Shown: positions 15,102-23,211 of the stretch, in pieces
How the letters are laid out: each line of letters opens with the position of its first letter
How positions within the stretch are numbered: position 1 is the stretch's first letter
Source: Staphylococcus lutrae
GTDB lineage: Bacteria; Bacillota; Bacilli; Staphylococcales; Staphylococcaceae
Direction: 5' to 3'
Length of the DNA: 64,000 nt
Assembly (NCBI RefSeq): GCF_002101335.1
Contig: NZ_CP020773.1
Location: 2,108,001 to 2,172,000, forward strand
Program-made: the position numbers and the translations under genes
The notes under the pieces: generated by a model
What the model was told of the DNA's origin: nothing
The model's input: only the letters and a program-made list of their open reading frames with translations
Databases searched by the model: none

Positions 15102-16782
15102 CTAAGGGGCTGGGACACAGACCTTCAGTTCCATTAAGAAAAAGCCGTCAAAATTCATTTTTTTAGAATTTGATGGCTTTTTTCTTATTAGCGAACGAAA
15201 ACTAGCACTAATTTTGGCCAGTTTTCGTATATTTACTGCCATGAGTGCGATGCCAAGTTCACATTCAACTTTTGATTGAGTGCGAACCGATAATCTTTGG
15301 AAACCCAAATTAGCCTTCAGATTTCCAAAAGTTGATTCAACATCTATCTTTCTCTTTTGATAAATGTGTTTTTTCTTTGGATCTGAAAGCTGCTTATTTG
15401 TGAAAGCTTTAAAATAGTCCCAAGTTAGATTTTTAAATAAGCTTTTATTTGTGTTGGGGTGAGTACTTTGTTTCATACATTGACTTCGTAATGGACAGGC
15501 CACACACTCTTCACATGCATATAATTTAAAATCTCTTTGAATACCGTATCCGTCTCTTCTCTTTCTGTAACTTTGAAAATGTAATGTCTTCTTATTCGGA
15601 CATATGTAATAATCTTCTATCTCGTTGTATTCCCAGTTAGCAGTAATAAATGGATTGTTTTTATATTTACGCTGCTTCTCTTTGAGATACATACTATAAG
15701 TGATCAAAGGTGTTTTCTCAAATTTATCTAGTATCATGGTATAGTTGTATTCACTTCCGTAACCTGCATCTGCCACGATATACTCCGGAATGTCACCATA
15801 TAATTCTTTCATTTCATTCAAAAACGGCTCCAGTGTTCTCGTATCTCCTGGTTTATTATACACGCCGTAGGCTAGTATAAATTGATTATTTGTTGCTATT
15901 TGTAAGTTATAACCTGGTTTTAATTGTCCATTTTTCATGTGGTCATCTTTCATTCTCATAAATGTCGCATCATGATCAGTCTTAGAATAACTTTTTCTGT
16001 CGCCATAAATTTCCATTTGTTTGTCATATTTTAATTTACGGTCTTTAAAATCTTGGACGGCTTTCTTACTTTGTCTCACCTTACTTCTTTCTTTTCTAAG
16101 GCTTTTTCTTGTTTTTACATCTTGAGTCGTTTCAATTTCAGACGTGAGCGCATCATCTTTAAAACCTAAATGCGTCTCTATTTGATTCAGTTCTTCACTT
16201 GTTAATTCATGCCCAGATTCACGCTTGATTTCAGGAATAATCTCTTCAGAAACGAGTTGCTCATATAATGCCGTAGATTTTTCAATGACAGACTGACTAA
16301 AACGCTTCGTATTAGCTAGCTAGCCATTGGAATGTGTACTTATTCGCATTTGCTTCTATTTTTGTGCCATCAATATAAATGACATCCTCTGTAATGAGTT
16401 TATCTTCTAATAATTGTGCTCTTAAACCGACAAATAAAATATGTAGAAATTTCATCATATGGGGGTTCACTCTAAAACGATTGATTGTTCTATAAGTTGG
16501 CGTTTGGCCTTGCGCAAGCCACATCATTCGGCAACTATCTTTTAAAAGGTGCTCGATTCTTCGGCCTGAAAAAACAGAATGGGTATAACCATACAGTATG
16601 CTTTTTAACATCATTTTGGGGTGGTATGATGAAGGACCTCTTTGGCTATAATATGGATTAAAAGCTTCTTGGGGAATAGATTCTACCAGCTTGTTGATAA
16701 TGAATACGACATCATTTTCTGGAAAAGACATCTCAGTTTCTATTGGAAGTGTAAGTTGAAACATGTTATAATTTTTGTACAT
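15102..16782 (-). pseudogene. IS1182-family transposase, frameshifted by a 4-bp duplication
   Basis: The N-terminal part (16312-16782; MYKNYNMFQLTLPIETEM, then SSYHPKMMLKSILYGY and IYIDGTKIEANANKYTF) and the C-terminal part (up to 16314, including YIVADAGYGSEYNY and RKIDVESTFGNLKANLGFQR) are in different frames. At the junction TAGC is present in tandem (plus strand 16312-16323). Removing one 4-base unit restores ...FQWLANTKRFSQ... across the break. The protein is otherwise full length, with DDE residues present. The stop codon TAG lies outside the inverted end, in flanking DNA. Confidence 0.88.
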
Positions 16783-16939
16783 ATAAAGCCCCCCTGTCTA
16801 TTATTTTTGTGGTTATTAATAATTATACGGGAAGTGCTTTATTTTTTTAAGTCATATCTAAAAAGAGCTCTGATTAAATGTTTTTTGACATCTAATCAGA
16901 GCTTTTTTAACAAACTAGGGGGGATTATGTCCCACCCCC
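15105..16939 (-). mobile_element. IS1182-family (IS1272-like) insertion sequence, inactive
   Basis: About 1.83 kb bounded by imperfect inverted ends (GGGGCTGGGACACAG at 15107; the complement of TTATGTCCCACCCCC at 16925-16939). It contains one transposase gene on the minus strand, broken by a frameshift. An internal terminator-like hairpin (AGCTCTGATTA...TAATCAGAGCT, T6) lies at 16866-16907. It is inserted in the cargo region of the prophage remnant between two bacteriocin-like modules. Confidence 0.85.
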
Positions 16940-17036
16940 TACTTTTTTGCTAATAAGAAATTTATAATCAAATTGGTCAATATACCCTAAACAGAAGTCA
17001 AAAGAGTAGTGCCAATAATGTAATTGAAATAAATTA

Positions 17037-17711
17037 TTAGTTAAGAGAGCATGCTGCTGCGAATGCAGTACCACAAACCACTTCACACCCTGCGCCTGCT
17101 ATTGGGTTTACAATTGCCCACACTCCGCAATAATGAGCACATGCATAAAGTCCCCCCATACTACATGCAAATGCTTTACCGTTCCATTTAAATCCTACTG
17201 CTTGAGGTGCATTTTGATTATCTTCTTGCGCTATATAGTTTTTATTTACAATCAATTTGCCTTCTTTATTTTCAGTTTGTTTTCTTTTTTCAGCTACAAA
17301 TTTTGTTATTTTATTATGATAGCTGTCATAAATTAACTCAGAAACAATAATCTCTTTTGTTTTTGTATTTTTATAGACTGTGCTGACTATAAAGCCGTAC
17401 TCTTTTTTACCGTCTTGATTTTTAATTATGTATTTTAATTTTGAATTTTCATCATTTAATTTAAATTCTGTAAATCCGTCTTTTTTGATTTTCTTTTCTA
17501 ATTGAATAATGTCATTGTTTTTAGATGTTAATTTTTCAAGATCTTCTTTTTCTTTTTCACTCATTTTTGTTATTTCTACATTCTCATTTTTGAGCTTTTC
17601 TTTTTGGGTCTCTAAAAGTGTTGGTTGCCCTTTTGCGTATAGGGTATTTGAATTTAAGGCGATAAGCAATAGTAGTAATCCTATAAATGATATTATTTTT
17701 AAAAATTTCAT
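17037..17711 (-). CDS. Secreted six-cysteine, bacteriocin-like precursor (module 3, halocin C8-like pattern)
   Basis: A 224-residue precursor with signal peptide (FLKIISFIGLLLLLIALNS, cut near LYAKG). The long charged Lys/Glu pro-region (30-165) is followed by a compact C-terminal domain of about 45 residues. Its six Cys (183, 191, 195, 209, 213, 221) have a symmetric C-x7-C-x3-C-x13-C-x3-C-x7-C pattern. Gly/Ala-rich hydrophobic turns (VWAIVNPIAGAGC, CGTAFAAAC) separate them. This layout, in which a small Cys-rich core is released from the C-terminus of a larger secreted precursor, recalls halocin C8-type peptides. The family call is from memory of the pattern, not a search. SD GGAAG; a small membrane-protein gene lies divergently next to it. 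Confidence 0.6.
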   Translation of the reverse strand: MKFLKIISFIGLLLLLIALNSNTLYAKGQPTLLETQKEKLKNENVEITKMSEKEKEDLEKLTSKNNDIIQLEKKIKKDGFTEFKLNDENSKLKYIIKNQDGKKEYGFIVSTVYKNTKTKEIIVSELIYDSYHNKITKFVAEKRKQTENKEGKLIVNKNYIAQEDNQNAPQAVGFKWNGKAFACSMGGLYACAHYCGVWAIVNPIAGAGCEVVCGTAFAAACSLN

Positions 17712-17818
17712 TTGATTCTTCCAAATTAATAATGTATTTTTATTTTATACTTAGATTTTAATTGTAATCGCTTTCTAAAGTCAACAATTATTTTTATTTT
17801 TTATTAAGGAGAGATTTT

Positions 17819-18022
17819 ATGAAGGATGCAAAAGAGAATATAGACAAGTATGTTAGAAGTTTACCTTTATTAGGTTTAATTATTAGTATTATTTTGATTG
17901 TTTTATTTTTCTTTATTTGGAAAGTTGAAGGTAATTTTGTTGTAATTTTCATATATTGCTTATTACCTGTTGTTGTGAATACATCTGTGTATGGAGTGTA
18001 CTTACTTTTTAGAAGTAAGTAG
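17819..18022 (+). CDS. Small two-helix membrane protein, putative immunity partner (module 3)
   Basis: 67 residues with two hydrophobic helices (LLGLIISIILIVLFFFIW and FVVIFIYCLLPVVVNTSVYG) and a basic end. Excellent SD AAGGAGAG. It is transcribed away from the module 3 precursor, separated by 107 bases that must hold both promoters. Its size and topology match the partners of modules 1 and 2, although orientation differs. Confidence 0.5.
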   Translation: MKDAKENIDKYVRSLPLLGLIISIILIVLFFFIWKVEGNFVVIFIYCLLPVVVNTSVYGVYLLFRSK

Positions 18023-18063
18023 TTTTTTAATAATTAAAACTTTTCCTTTAACAACTTTACTCA

Positions 18064-18092
18064 CCACACCCTAACCGGTGTGGTATTTTTTT
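18064..18092 (+). terminator. Terminator after module 3 membrane protein
   Basis: CCACACC and GGTGTGG around CTAACC, followed by a T7 tract. A further hairpin CACCCC...GGGGTG follows at 18100-18124, with near copy at 7337-7367. Confidence 0.85.
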
Positions 18093-18139
18093 ATGGAAAC
18101 ACCCCGCCTGCAATAGGTGGGGTGTAATAACAGGGACTC

Positions 18140-18165
18140 GGGTCCCTAATGGGTCCCTAAAAATT
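18140..18165. repeat. Sub-terminal repeat, right copy (GGGTCCCTAA...GGGTCCCTAAAAATT)
   Basis: Near-identical to 7599-7624. The last 15 bases (GGGTCCCTAAAAATT) are exact. It lies about 90 bases inside the right att core, against 38 bases on the left. Confidence 0.5.
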
Positions 18166-18254
18166 CGTTTTATATGGTATGTTATTGATAGGCAAAATAA
18201 AAAGAACCCCGTCGTTACAGGATTCTTAATATTAAAAAGTGCTTAAATTTCATT

Positions 18255-18275
18255 AATTAGCGTCCTGGGAGGGAT
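18255..18275. repeat. Right attachment core (att) in the tRNA-Arg 3' end
   Basis: Exact second copy of the 21-base core at 7541-7561. Positions 18261-18275 are the acceptor and T-arm end of tRNA-Arg, so the tRNA stays intact at this end. Confidence 0.9.
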
Positions 18276-18334
18276 TCGAACCCCCGACCGATGGCTTAGA
18301 AGGCCATTGCTCTATCCAGCTGAGCTACCAGGAC
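18261..18334 (-). tRNA. tRNA-Arg (anticodon TCT)
   Basis: Minus strand, 74 nt. Acceptor GTCCTGG pairs with CCAGGAC with G as discriminator. The D-arm (TAGCTCAGCTGGATAGAGC), anticodon loop CTTCTAA with TCT, and T-loop GGTTCGAATCC are all canonical. CCA is not encoded. The 3' end is the integration site of the element at 7541-18275. Confidence 0.97.
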
Positions 18335-18625
18335 ATTTTTAACACAAGATTAATTATAGCGAATGAAACTTGATAAATCAACATAACCTTAAGAAAAAAA
18401 CTATACATTTAACACCTAATACAAAATTTTACAATAATTAAAAAGGTTTAATTGTTATCAAAATAAGCGTAAGGTGTGAGGATAGATGTATACGATGGTG
18501 ATCGAACTGTGTCACGTCGTACGGGTTTGACTTTGCGTTTTAATTTCAAAGGGTGCGTTTGTTTTCTTTCAATAGATTAAAGGTATATAATAATAGAAAT
18601 CATATGAATGAAAGGGAGTAGGATA

Positions 18626-19069
18626 ATGACTGAGTTATATCCATATATCGCATTTGATAACACGAAAGAAGCATTAGAATATTATGAAGCCGTTTTTGGT
18701 GCGACACATATTAAACGTTTACCAGTAGCAAAAGATCAAGCTAACCATTTTGGTATTCCACAAGAAAAGGCGACTGATGCGACAATGCATGCAGAATTTA
18801 CCATTGCACAAAAACAATTGTTTGCATCGGATGCATTTGGGAAACAAGCGAATATTACCGATGGGATTTCATTGATGTTAGATTATGATGTGAATGTAGC
18901 AGAAGATGCGCGTGAAGTTGAAGGATTATATGATCGTATAAAAGATGATGACAGCATTACCATCGAAATGCCTTTAGAAGAGCAGTTTTGGGGTGGTAAA
19001 ATGGGTGTGTTCAAAGATCGCTATGGCATTCGTTGGATGATACATGGTCAAGATTTAAATGCAAATTAA
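18626..19069 (+). CDS. VOC-superfamily protein, PhnB/YjdN-like
   Basis: 147 residues with the PhnB-like glyoxalase fold pattern: PYIAFDNTKEALEYYEAVFGA at the N-terminus and FWGGKMGVFKDRYGIRWMIHG at the C-terminus. No catalytic role is known for most members. The start MTELYPYIAF at 18626 lies a normal distance after AAAGGGAG. The ATG at 18608 precedes that ribosome site. A single-gene unit with a strong shared terminator. Confidence 0.85.
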   Translation: MTELYPYIAFDNTKEALEYYEAVFGATHIKRLPVAKDQANHFGIPQEKATDATMHAEFTIAQKQLFASDAFGKQANITDGISLMLDYDVNVAEDAREVEGLYDRIKDDDSITIEMPLEEQFWGGKMGVFKDRYGIRWMIHGQDLNAN

Positions 19070-19083
19070 TCATAAAAAGTAAA

Positions 19084-19151
19084 AAAGCACTGAGAGCGAG
19101 TCAGAAATCGTTTCACTAAAATGGGATCTCTGATTGCGCTCAGTGCTTTTA
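19084..19151. terminator. Bidirectional terminator between the VOC and potassium-transport genes
   Basis: AAAAGCACTGAGAGCG and CGCTCAGTGCTTTT form the outer stem, with further pairing around TCAGAAATC/GATCTCTGA inside. A or T runs flank both ends. The right end overlaps the potassium transporter stop codon. Confidence 0.85.
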
Positions 19152-20453
19152 TAAATATAAATGACTTTTAGCGTAATGATACGTTTCTCTTGTACGGTTT
19201 TGAAGTAAACCTAGAAGTGTCAGAACGCCGATTTTTCCGACGATCATTGTTACAATAATGAGCAGTTTAGCAAAGGTGTTATACTCAGTTGAGATTCCTG
19301 TTGAAAGACCGACAGTACCAAATGCTGAAATGACTTCAAAAGCAATCTCTTCAATTCTTAAATTGGGCTGAGCCACTGAGAACCAGAAAATGATAAAAAT
19401 AACAAACATCATCGCGGATAAGGTAATGGCTACTGCTTTTTGTGTTTGTCTCGGATCAATAGACCGTCGAAATACCTGAGTATAGCGATGGCCGTTCAAA
19501 GAGGTGATCACAAACAGAATCACAAGTGTAAATGTTGTTACTTTAATCCCACCTGCAGCACTGATTGGCCCAGCACCGATAAACATTAACACCATAGTTA
19601 GCATTAACGTGCCTGGTGCGAGATGTGAAAAGTCTATCGTATTAAATCCGGCCGTTCGTGTACTCACAGATTGGAAAAAGGATGCTAATAATTGTTGTGA
19701 TAAAGACATGCCTTTTAATGCATGGTGATATTCTAAAATTAAAAAACCTAGCGTTCCTACAACAATTAAAATAAAAGTCACAAATAACGTCACTTTGGTA
19801 TGGACGTGAAGCCGTTTTAATTGGCGTGTTGTCATTAAATCAAATAGAACAATATAGCCTATTCCACCGACAATGATCAGAATAGCAACCATTAAATTGA
19901 CTATTGGATCGTGTGCATAAGAAACGAGATTATCGCTAAATAATGAGAAGCCGGCATTGTTTAATGCTGAAATAGATGTGAATAAACTAATGAAAAGACC
20001 ATAGGACCAACCGTAAGTCGGCACGAAAACCGTTGCTAATACCATTGCACCTAGGGCTTCGAATGAGATCGTGAAAATAAAAATAAATTTCGCAAAATCA
20101 ACGACATTTAATGTTTCATCAATATTCAGTTCTAACTTAAAAAGCTGATTGTTTTGAAATGTAATCTTTTTTTGTGAAACCATCAGTGCCAACAAAGAAA
20201 CGGCGACGATTCCCATGCCTCCAATTTGGATGAGTAACATGATAACGGTTTCGCCTACAATATTAAATTGCTGTGTAATATCAACTGTGGAAAGGCCTGT
20301 TACTGTAAACGCACTCGTCGCAACGTACATTGCATCTATAAAGGAAATAGGATGACGTCCAGTCCAAGGTAAGTAGAGTAGTAGGCTCCCCACTAAGGTT
20401 GTGCTTAAAAATAAAATCAAGTATAACATAATAGGTTGTCGTTTGCTGTACAT
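19149..20453 (-). CDS. Ktr/Trk-family potassium uptake channel subunit
   Basis: A 434-residue integral membrane protein with about eight hydrophobic helices. The four selectivity-filter loops of the Ktr/Trk/HKT family are visible: FTVTGLSTVDI, ISALNNAGFSLF, STRTAGFNTIDF and FGTVGLSTGI. It takes up K+ with a cytosolic RCK partner (KtrA/KtrC), which is not encoded here. Staphylococci carry two such subunits (KtrB and KtrD) and I cannot say which this is. The start follows GAGGGG. Confidence 0.9.
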   Translation of the reverse strand: MYSKRQPIMLYLILFLSTTLVGSLLLYLPWTGRHPISFIDAMYVATSAFTVTGLSTVDITQQFNIVGETVIMLLIQIGGMGIVAVSLLALMVSQKKITFQNNQLFKLELNIDETLNVVDFAKFIFIFTISFEALGAMVLATVFVPTYGWSYGLFISLFTSISALNNAGFSLFSDNLVSYAHDPIVNLMVAILIIVGGIGYIVLFDLMTTRQLKRLHVHTKVTLFVTFILIVVGTLGFLILEYHHALKGMSLSQQLLASFFQSVSTRTAGFNTIDFSHLAPGTLMLTMVLMFIGAGPISAAGGIKVTTFTLVILFVITSLNGHRYTQVFRRSIDPRQTQKAVAITLSAMMFVIFIIFWFSVAQPNLRIEEIAFEVISAFGTVGLSTGISTEYNTFAKLLIIVTMIVGKIGVLTLLGLLQNRTRETYHYAKSHLYL

Positions 20454-20730
20454 CTTCTACCCCTCGGTTCGTTCATTTTTATGTAATCATAGCATGTTAT
20501 TTTGGAAAAACAAAGAACGAAAATAGATTGTGTCTTCCTCAAACCCAATCCATTCTATATGAATAACGCAGATGATTTTGGTTGTACTGCCATAGGAGAT
20601 TGAAGGCTAAAGAGGATTTCGAGTCCATTGACGTATAAAAATCTCATAGGTGAAGGTCAAAACGGTTGTTGATTAACCAATTATCTTTTAAGGGTGCGCA
20701 TTCTAATTGACCAGGTGACGCATCCAATAT
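20454..20730. other. Intergenic stretch, nothing recognised
   Basis: Between the potassium transporter start and the PSM-alpha-like terminator. No open frame with a ribosome site and no clear repeat were seen. It must include the promoter of the potassium-transport gene. Confidence 0.5.
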
Positions 20731-20770
20731 AAAAAAGGAAGTACCCGTGATGTGGGGATACTTCCTTTTT
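20731..20770 (-). terminator. Terminator of the PSM-alpha-like gene
   Basis: Minus strand: AAAAAGGAAGTA pairs with TACTTCCTTTTT around a GC-rich loop, followed by T6. It lies 28 bases after the peptide stop. Confidence 0.85.
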
Positions 20771-20797
20771 GAATACGCCAGTTAAAAAGGATGCGTA

Positions 20798-20869
20798 TTA
20801 TTTTACGAACATGTTAACTAAACCTGCGATTAATTTAACGATACCTAGAATAATGCTTACCCATGTCAT
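20798..20869 (-). CDS. Phenol-soluble modulin, alpha-like peptide (23 aa)
   Basis: A leaderless 23-residue peptide, MTWVSIILGIVKLIAG then LVNMFVK. It is an amphipathic helix with two Lys on the polar face and a C-terminal Lys, very like PSM-alpha peptides (compare the IIKVIK and IVK-AI spacing). GAGGAGG lies eight bases upstream of ATG and a strong terminator follows. It sits about 430 bases from the PSM-beta gene and is divergent from it. AgrA-like boxes lie between them. Confidence 0.85.
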   Translation of the reverse strand: MTWVSIILGIVKLIAGLVNMFVK

Positions 20870-20990
20870 AGTGATGACCTCCTCATGTTTAACTTATACA
20901 TTTATTTTAATCGATATCTTTAGTTTTATGAGAAATAGGTCGTAAGTCATTAATTTGTCTACCTAATTGTTTGTGTTGTCTGCGATACGA

Positions 20991-21130
20991 AACAGTTAGG
21001 CATGAGATATGCGCCCAACTGTTTAGGCTCAAAGGCATTAACTGTTTAACTATTTGATATTTTATTATTTTTGATTAAATAGAATATATTGTCATTATAT
21101 AAACAAAGTTATTTGGTAAATACAGTTAGG
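20991..21130. promoter_or_regulatory. AgrA-like boxes between the divergent PSM genes
   Basis: Plus-strand boxes AACAGTTAGGCA (20991) and ACAGTTAGGCAA (21122). Minus-strand boxes TTAAACAGTTAA (complement of 21039-21050) and TAAACAGTTGGG (complement of 21014-21025), offset by 23 bases as near-direct repeats. AgrA is known to bind pairs of ACAGTTAGG-like sites about 21-23 bp apart and to control psm operons directly. Assignment is by motif only. Confidence 0.55.
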
Positions 21131-21296
21131 CAACAAAAGTGTCTATTATTTTAACGAATAGAACAATTGAGCACTATTTTTAGCGATGTGAGAAAAATTG
21201 ACGGAATGTTATTGGGGGTGCGTTATATTATAGTTAGCAAAGCAAACAAATTGGGTGCTTTGCTCATCAAATATTTCTTAACGGAGGGTGTATACG

Positions 21297-21428
21297 ATGT
21301 CAGATTTAATTAATGCCATTAAAGATACTGTTCAAGCAGGTATCTCACATGATTGGGTAACAATGGGAACAGGTATTGCAGATATCGTTGCTAAAGGCGT
21401 CGATGCCATTTCTGGTTTCTTTGGTTAA
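21297..21428 (+). CDS. Phenol-soluble modulin, beta class (43 aa)
   Basis: 43 residues: MSDLINAIKDTVQAGISHDW, then VTMGTGIADIVAKGVDAISG and FFG. It matches the staphylococcal antibacterial/PSM-beta family in length, the N-terminal amphipathic helix, the HDW turn and the Gly/Ala-rich C-terminal helix. SD GGAGGG lies eight bases before ATG. S. aureus carries two PSM-beta genes at this chromosomal place, just one is seen here. PSM-beta peptides shape biofilm and are exported by Pmt. Confidence 0.92.
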   Translation: MSDLINAIKDTVQAGISHDWVTMGTGIADIVAKGVDAISGFFG

Positions 21429-21529
21429 TTTGTATAACAACTCCTGACAATTTATGCAAAACTTTCCTAAAAACAGCATATTAAATCGATTAGGCGCACC
21501 TTGTTAAAAGGGATGCTTAATCGTCTAGT

Positions 21530-21586
21530 GATGATACGTTCATATTAAAGTGTGGCATCCACATGACATGGACGTATCATCTTTTT
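21530..21586 (+). terminator. Terminator downstream of PSM-beta
   Basis: GATGATACGT and ACGTATCATC arms with a nested TGTGG/CCACA hairpin, then T5. Confidence 0.85.
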
Positions 21587-21694
21587 ATACGTTATTACGA
21601 TTTGGTATGTTGAGAGGATGATCAAAATCATGACAGTGATGTGTGATTTTGATAAACTTGGGGAAGTTAATATTTCATAAAAGGAGTGGCATCG

Positions 21695-22381
21695 ATGCGA
21701 TACAAAGCAATTTTATTTGATTTTGACGATACACTTGTGGATTTTCACGATGCAGAAGTGTATGCGTACGGGCACTTAATGAAGACATACCGTGTTCCTA
21801 AACATTTGCACGATTACAACCGGTTTAAAACAATAAATCAAAATCATTGGGAAGCGTTTCAACGGGGTGAAATTTCTAAAAGCGAAGTATTAAGTCACCG
21901 CTTTATTGAGACGTTTGATACATATGGGATGACTGTGGATGGTGCAGAAGCGGATGTCATCTTTCGCGATGGTTTAGCGACGGCGCCGATAAAGTGGTTA
22001 GAGGGAATGGAATGGTTGCTTGAAAAACTATACACGCGCTACGCTTTAGCGATTGTGACAAATGGGGTTACAGATACACAAGAACGTCGCATTGCACGAA
22101 CAAATCTGGAGGAAATCATGGATTATATTTTCATTTCAGATAAAGTGGGGGTGCAGAAGCCGCACGTCGGTTTCTTTAACAGTGTATTTGAAATGTTTCC
22201 ACAGTATCAGAAGGAAGACTTTTTAATTGTCGGTGATTCATTGACTTCAGATATTCAAGGTGGATTGAATGCGGGGATTGATACGTGTTGGTTGAATCAT
22301 CGCCAATTGAGTAACCAGACGGGGATTCAACCGACGTACACAATCGAAAGTACAAAAGCATTGGCCGAGCTTTTACTATAA
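21695..22381 (+). CDS. HAD-superfamily hydrolase, YjjG-like phosphatase
   Basis: 228 residues with the four HAD motifs: FDFDDTLVDF (nucleophile Asp and acid Asp), IVTNGVTDTQ (Thr), GVQKPHVGFF (Lys) and IVGDSLTSDIQGG (acidic pair). It fits the YjjG/YfnB group, which dephosphorylates nucleoside monophosphates or small sugars. The true start is ATG 21695, since the in-frame GTG at 21686 is within the SD AAAGGAGTGG. Confidence 0.9.
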   Translation: MRYKAILFDFDDTLVDFHDAEVYAYGHLMKTYRVPKHLHDYNRFKTINQNHWEAFQRGEISKSEVLSHRFIETFDTYGMTVDGAEADVIFRDGLATAPIKWLEGMEWLLEKLYTRYALAIVTNGVTDTQERRIARTNLEEIMDYIFISDKVGVQKPHVGFFNSVFEMFPQYQKEDFLIVGDSLTSDIQGGLNAGIDTCWLNHRQLSNQTGIQPTYTIESTKALAELLL

Positions 22382-22414
22382 AGACGTTCGGTGAGGACAC
22401 GTTTTCATAAAAAT

Positions 22415-22454
22415 ACACCCTGGAAGTTGGTAATTTGTTCAACTTTTGGGGTGT
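22415..22454. terminator. Hairpin after the HAD gene
   Basis: ACACCCTGGAAGTTG and CAACTTTTGGGGTGT pair. An A run before and GC-rich base make it a likely bidirectional terminator. Confidence 0.6.
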
Positions 22455-22528
22455 ATCACATTTAGTGGGTTTTGTTTATTTGATTTAAGACGAATCAACT
22501 TCACGACGCTCAATAAGTAATGGCATTT

Positions 22529-22630
22529 TCAATCCACCCATGTGAGCCACTTTTGTAAATGTTGAATATCATCAACATCACAGTTGGCCGTGAGCGTCAC
22601 GAGCGTAGGATGACCTGATTCGAATTTGTC
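22529..22630 (-). pseudogene. Short open fragment after the acetyltransferase (possible gene remnant)
   Basis: Directly after the acetyltransferase stop the minus strand has 33 open codons (KFESGHPTLVTLTANCDVDD, then IQHLQKWLTWVD) ending in TGA. It has no start codon or ribosome site. The composition looks like real protein, so it may be the tail of a deleted gene. I do not recognise it. Confidence 0.25.
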
Positions 22631-23079
22631 TATGCTTGAGGTTCCCAAATGAGGATATCGTGGCCATCGTCGTTTTTAACCTCTAAATCAGTAAAGCCAT
22701 TTTTGATAAAGAATGCTTTTGACTCATTTCTTGCAATTGCTTTGATAGGCAATTGATACGACTTTGCATATGCAATGAGTGCAGACCCGTAACCTTTGTT
22801 TTGATACTTTTTGAGTACTTCTAATTTCCATACAACTAAATAATCTTCAAAATTTGGAAAAAATGTTTCTTCAACTTCACCTTTTCGATAAAGTGCCATA
22901 CGTGCACCAATTTTTTCGCCCACATAAATGCCGAAAAAAGGTGATTCTGAACTTGCATCAATCATCTCCCCATGTAACTCATTGACCATATACAAGTCCT
23001 TGTTACCAAAATTTTGACGAAAGTCTTCGAAAAGTTCCTCAGTTTTGTAGTTGATATCGAGGTGTACAACTTTAGTCAT
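22630..23079 (-). CDS. GNAT-family N-acetyltransferase
   Basis: 149 residues. The acetyl-CoA motif KLEVLKKYQNKGYGSALIAYA (the Q/R-x-x-G-x-G/A part is QNKGYG) lies at about 91-110. It is followed by the beta-bulge region PIKAIARNESKAFFIKNGF typical of GNAT enzymes. The SD AAAGGGGG precedes ATG. The substrate is unknown. It is divergent from bshC, as in other staphylococci. Confidence 0.85.
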   Translation of the reverse strand: MTKVVHLDINYKTEELFEDFRQNFGNKDLYMVNELHGEMIDASSESPFFGIYVGEKIGARMALYRKGEVEETFFPNFEDYLVVWKLEVLKKYQNKGYGSALIAYAKSYQLPIKAIARNESKAFFIKNGFTDLEVKNDDGHDILIWEPQA

Positions 23080-23211
23080 GTGATTACCCCCTTTGTGTTT
23101 ATTGATTTAATTATAGCCTATTTATTTTGAATTTTGAAGCAAGCCGTTAAATTGTCATTGGCCTCCGTAACCATTATACTGTTATGGAATACTGTTTAAG
23201 GAGAAATCAGC

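Noticed and set aside
14922..15137. 71-codon open frame before the IS
   Set aside because: TTG start inside a terminator T run, no ribosome site, and it enters the IS end.
16642..16953. Plus-strand 103-codon frame at the IS end
   Set aside because: It lies antisense to the transposase start and the IS inverted end, with no ribosome site.
7541..18275. SaPI-type pathogenicity island
   Set aside because: No stl/str pair, no primase, terS or other SaPI packaging genes; the CI repressor, holin and endolysin order indicates a deleted temperate phage.
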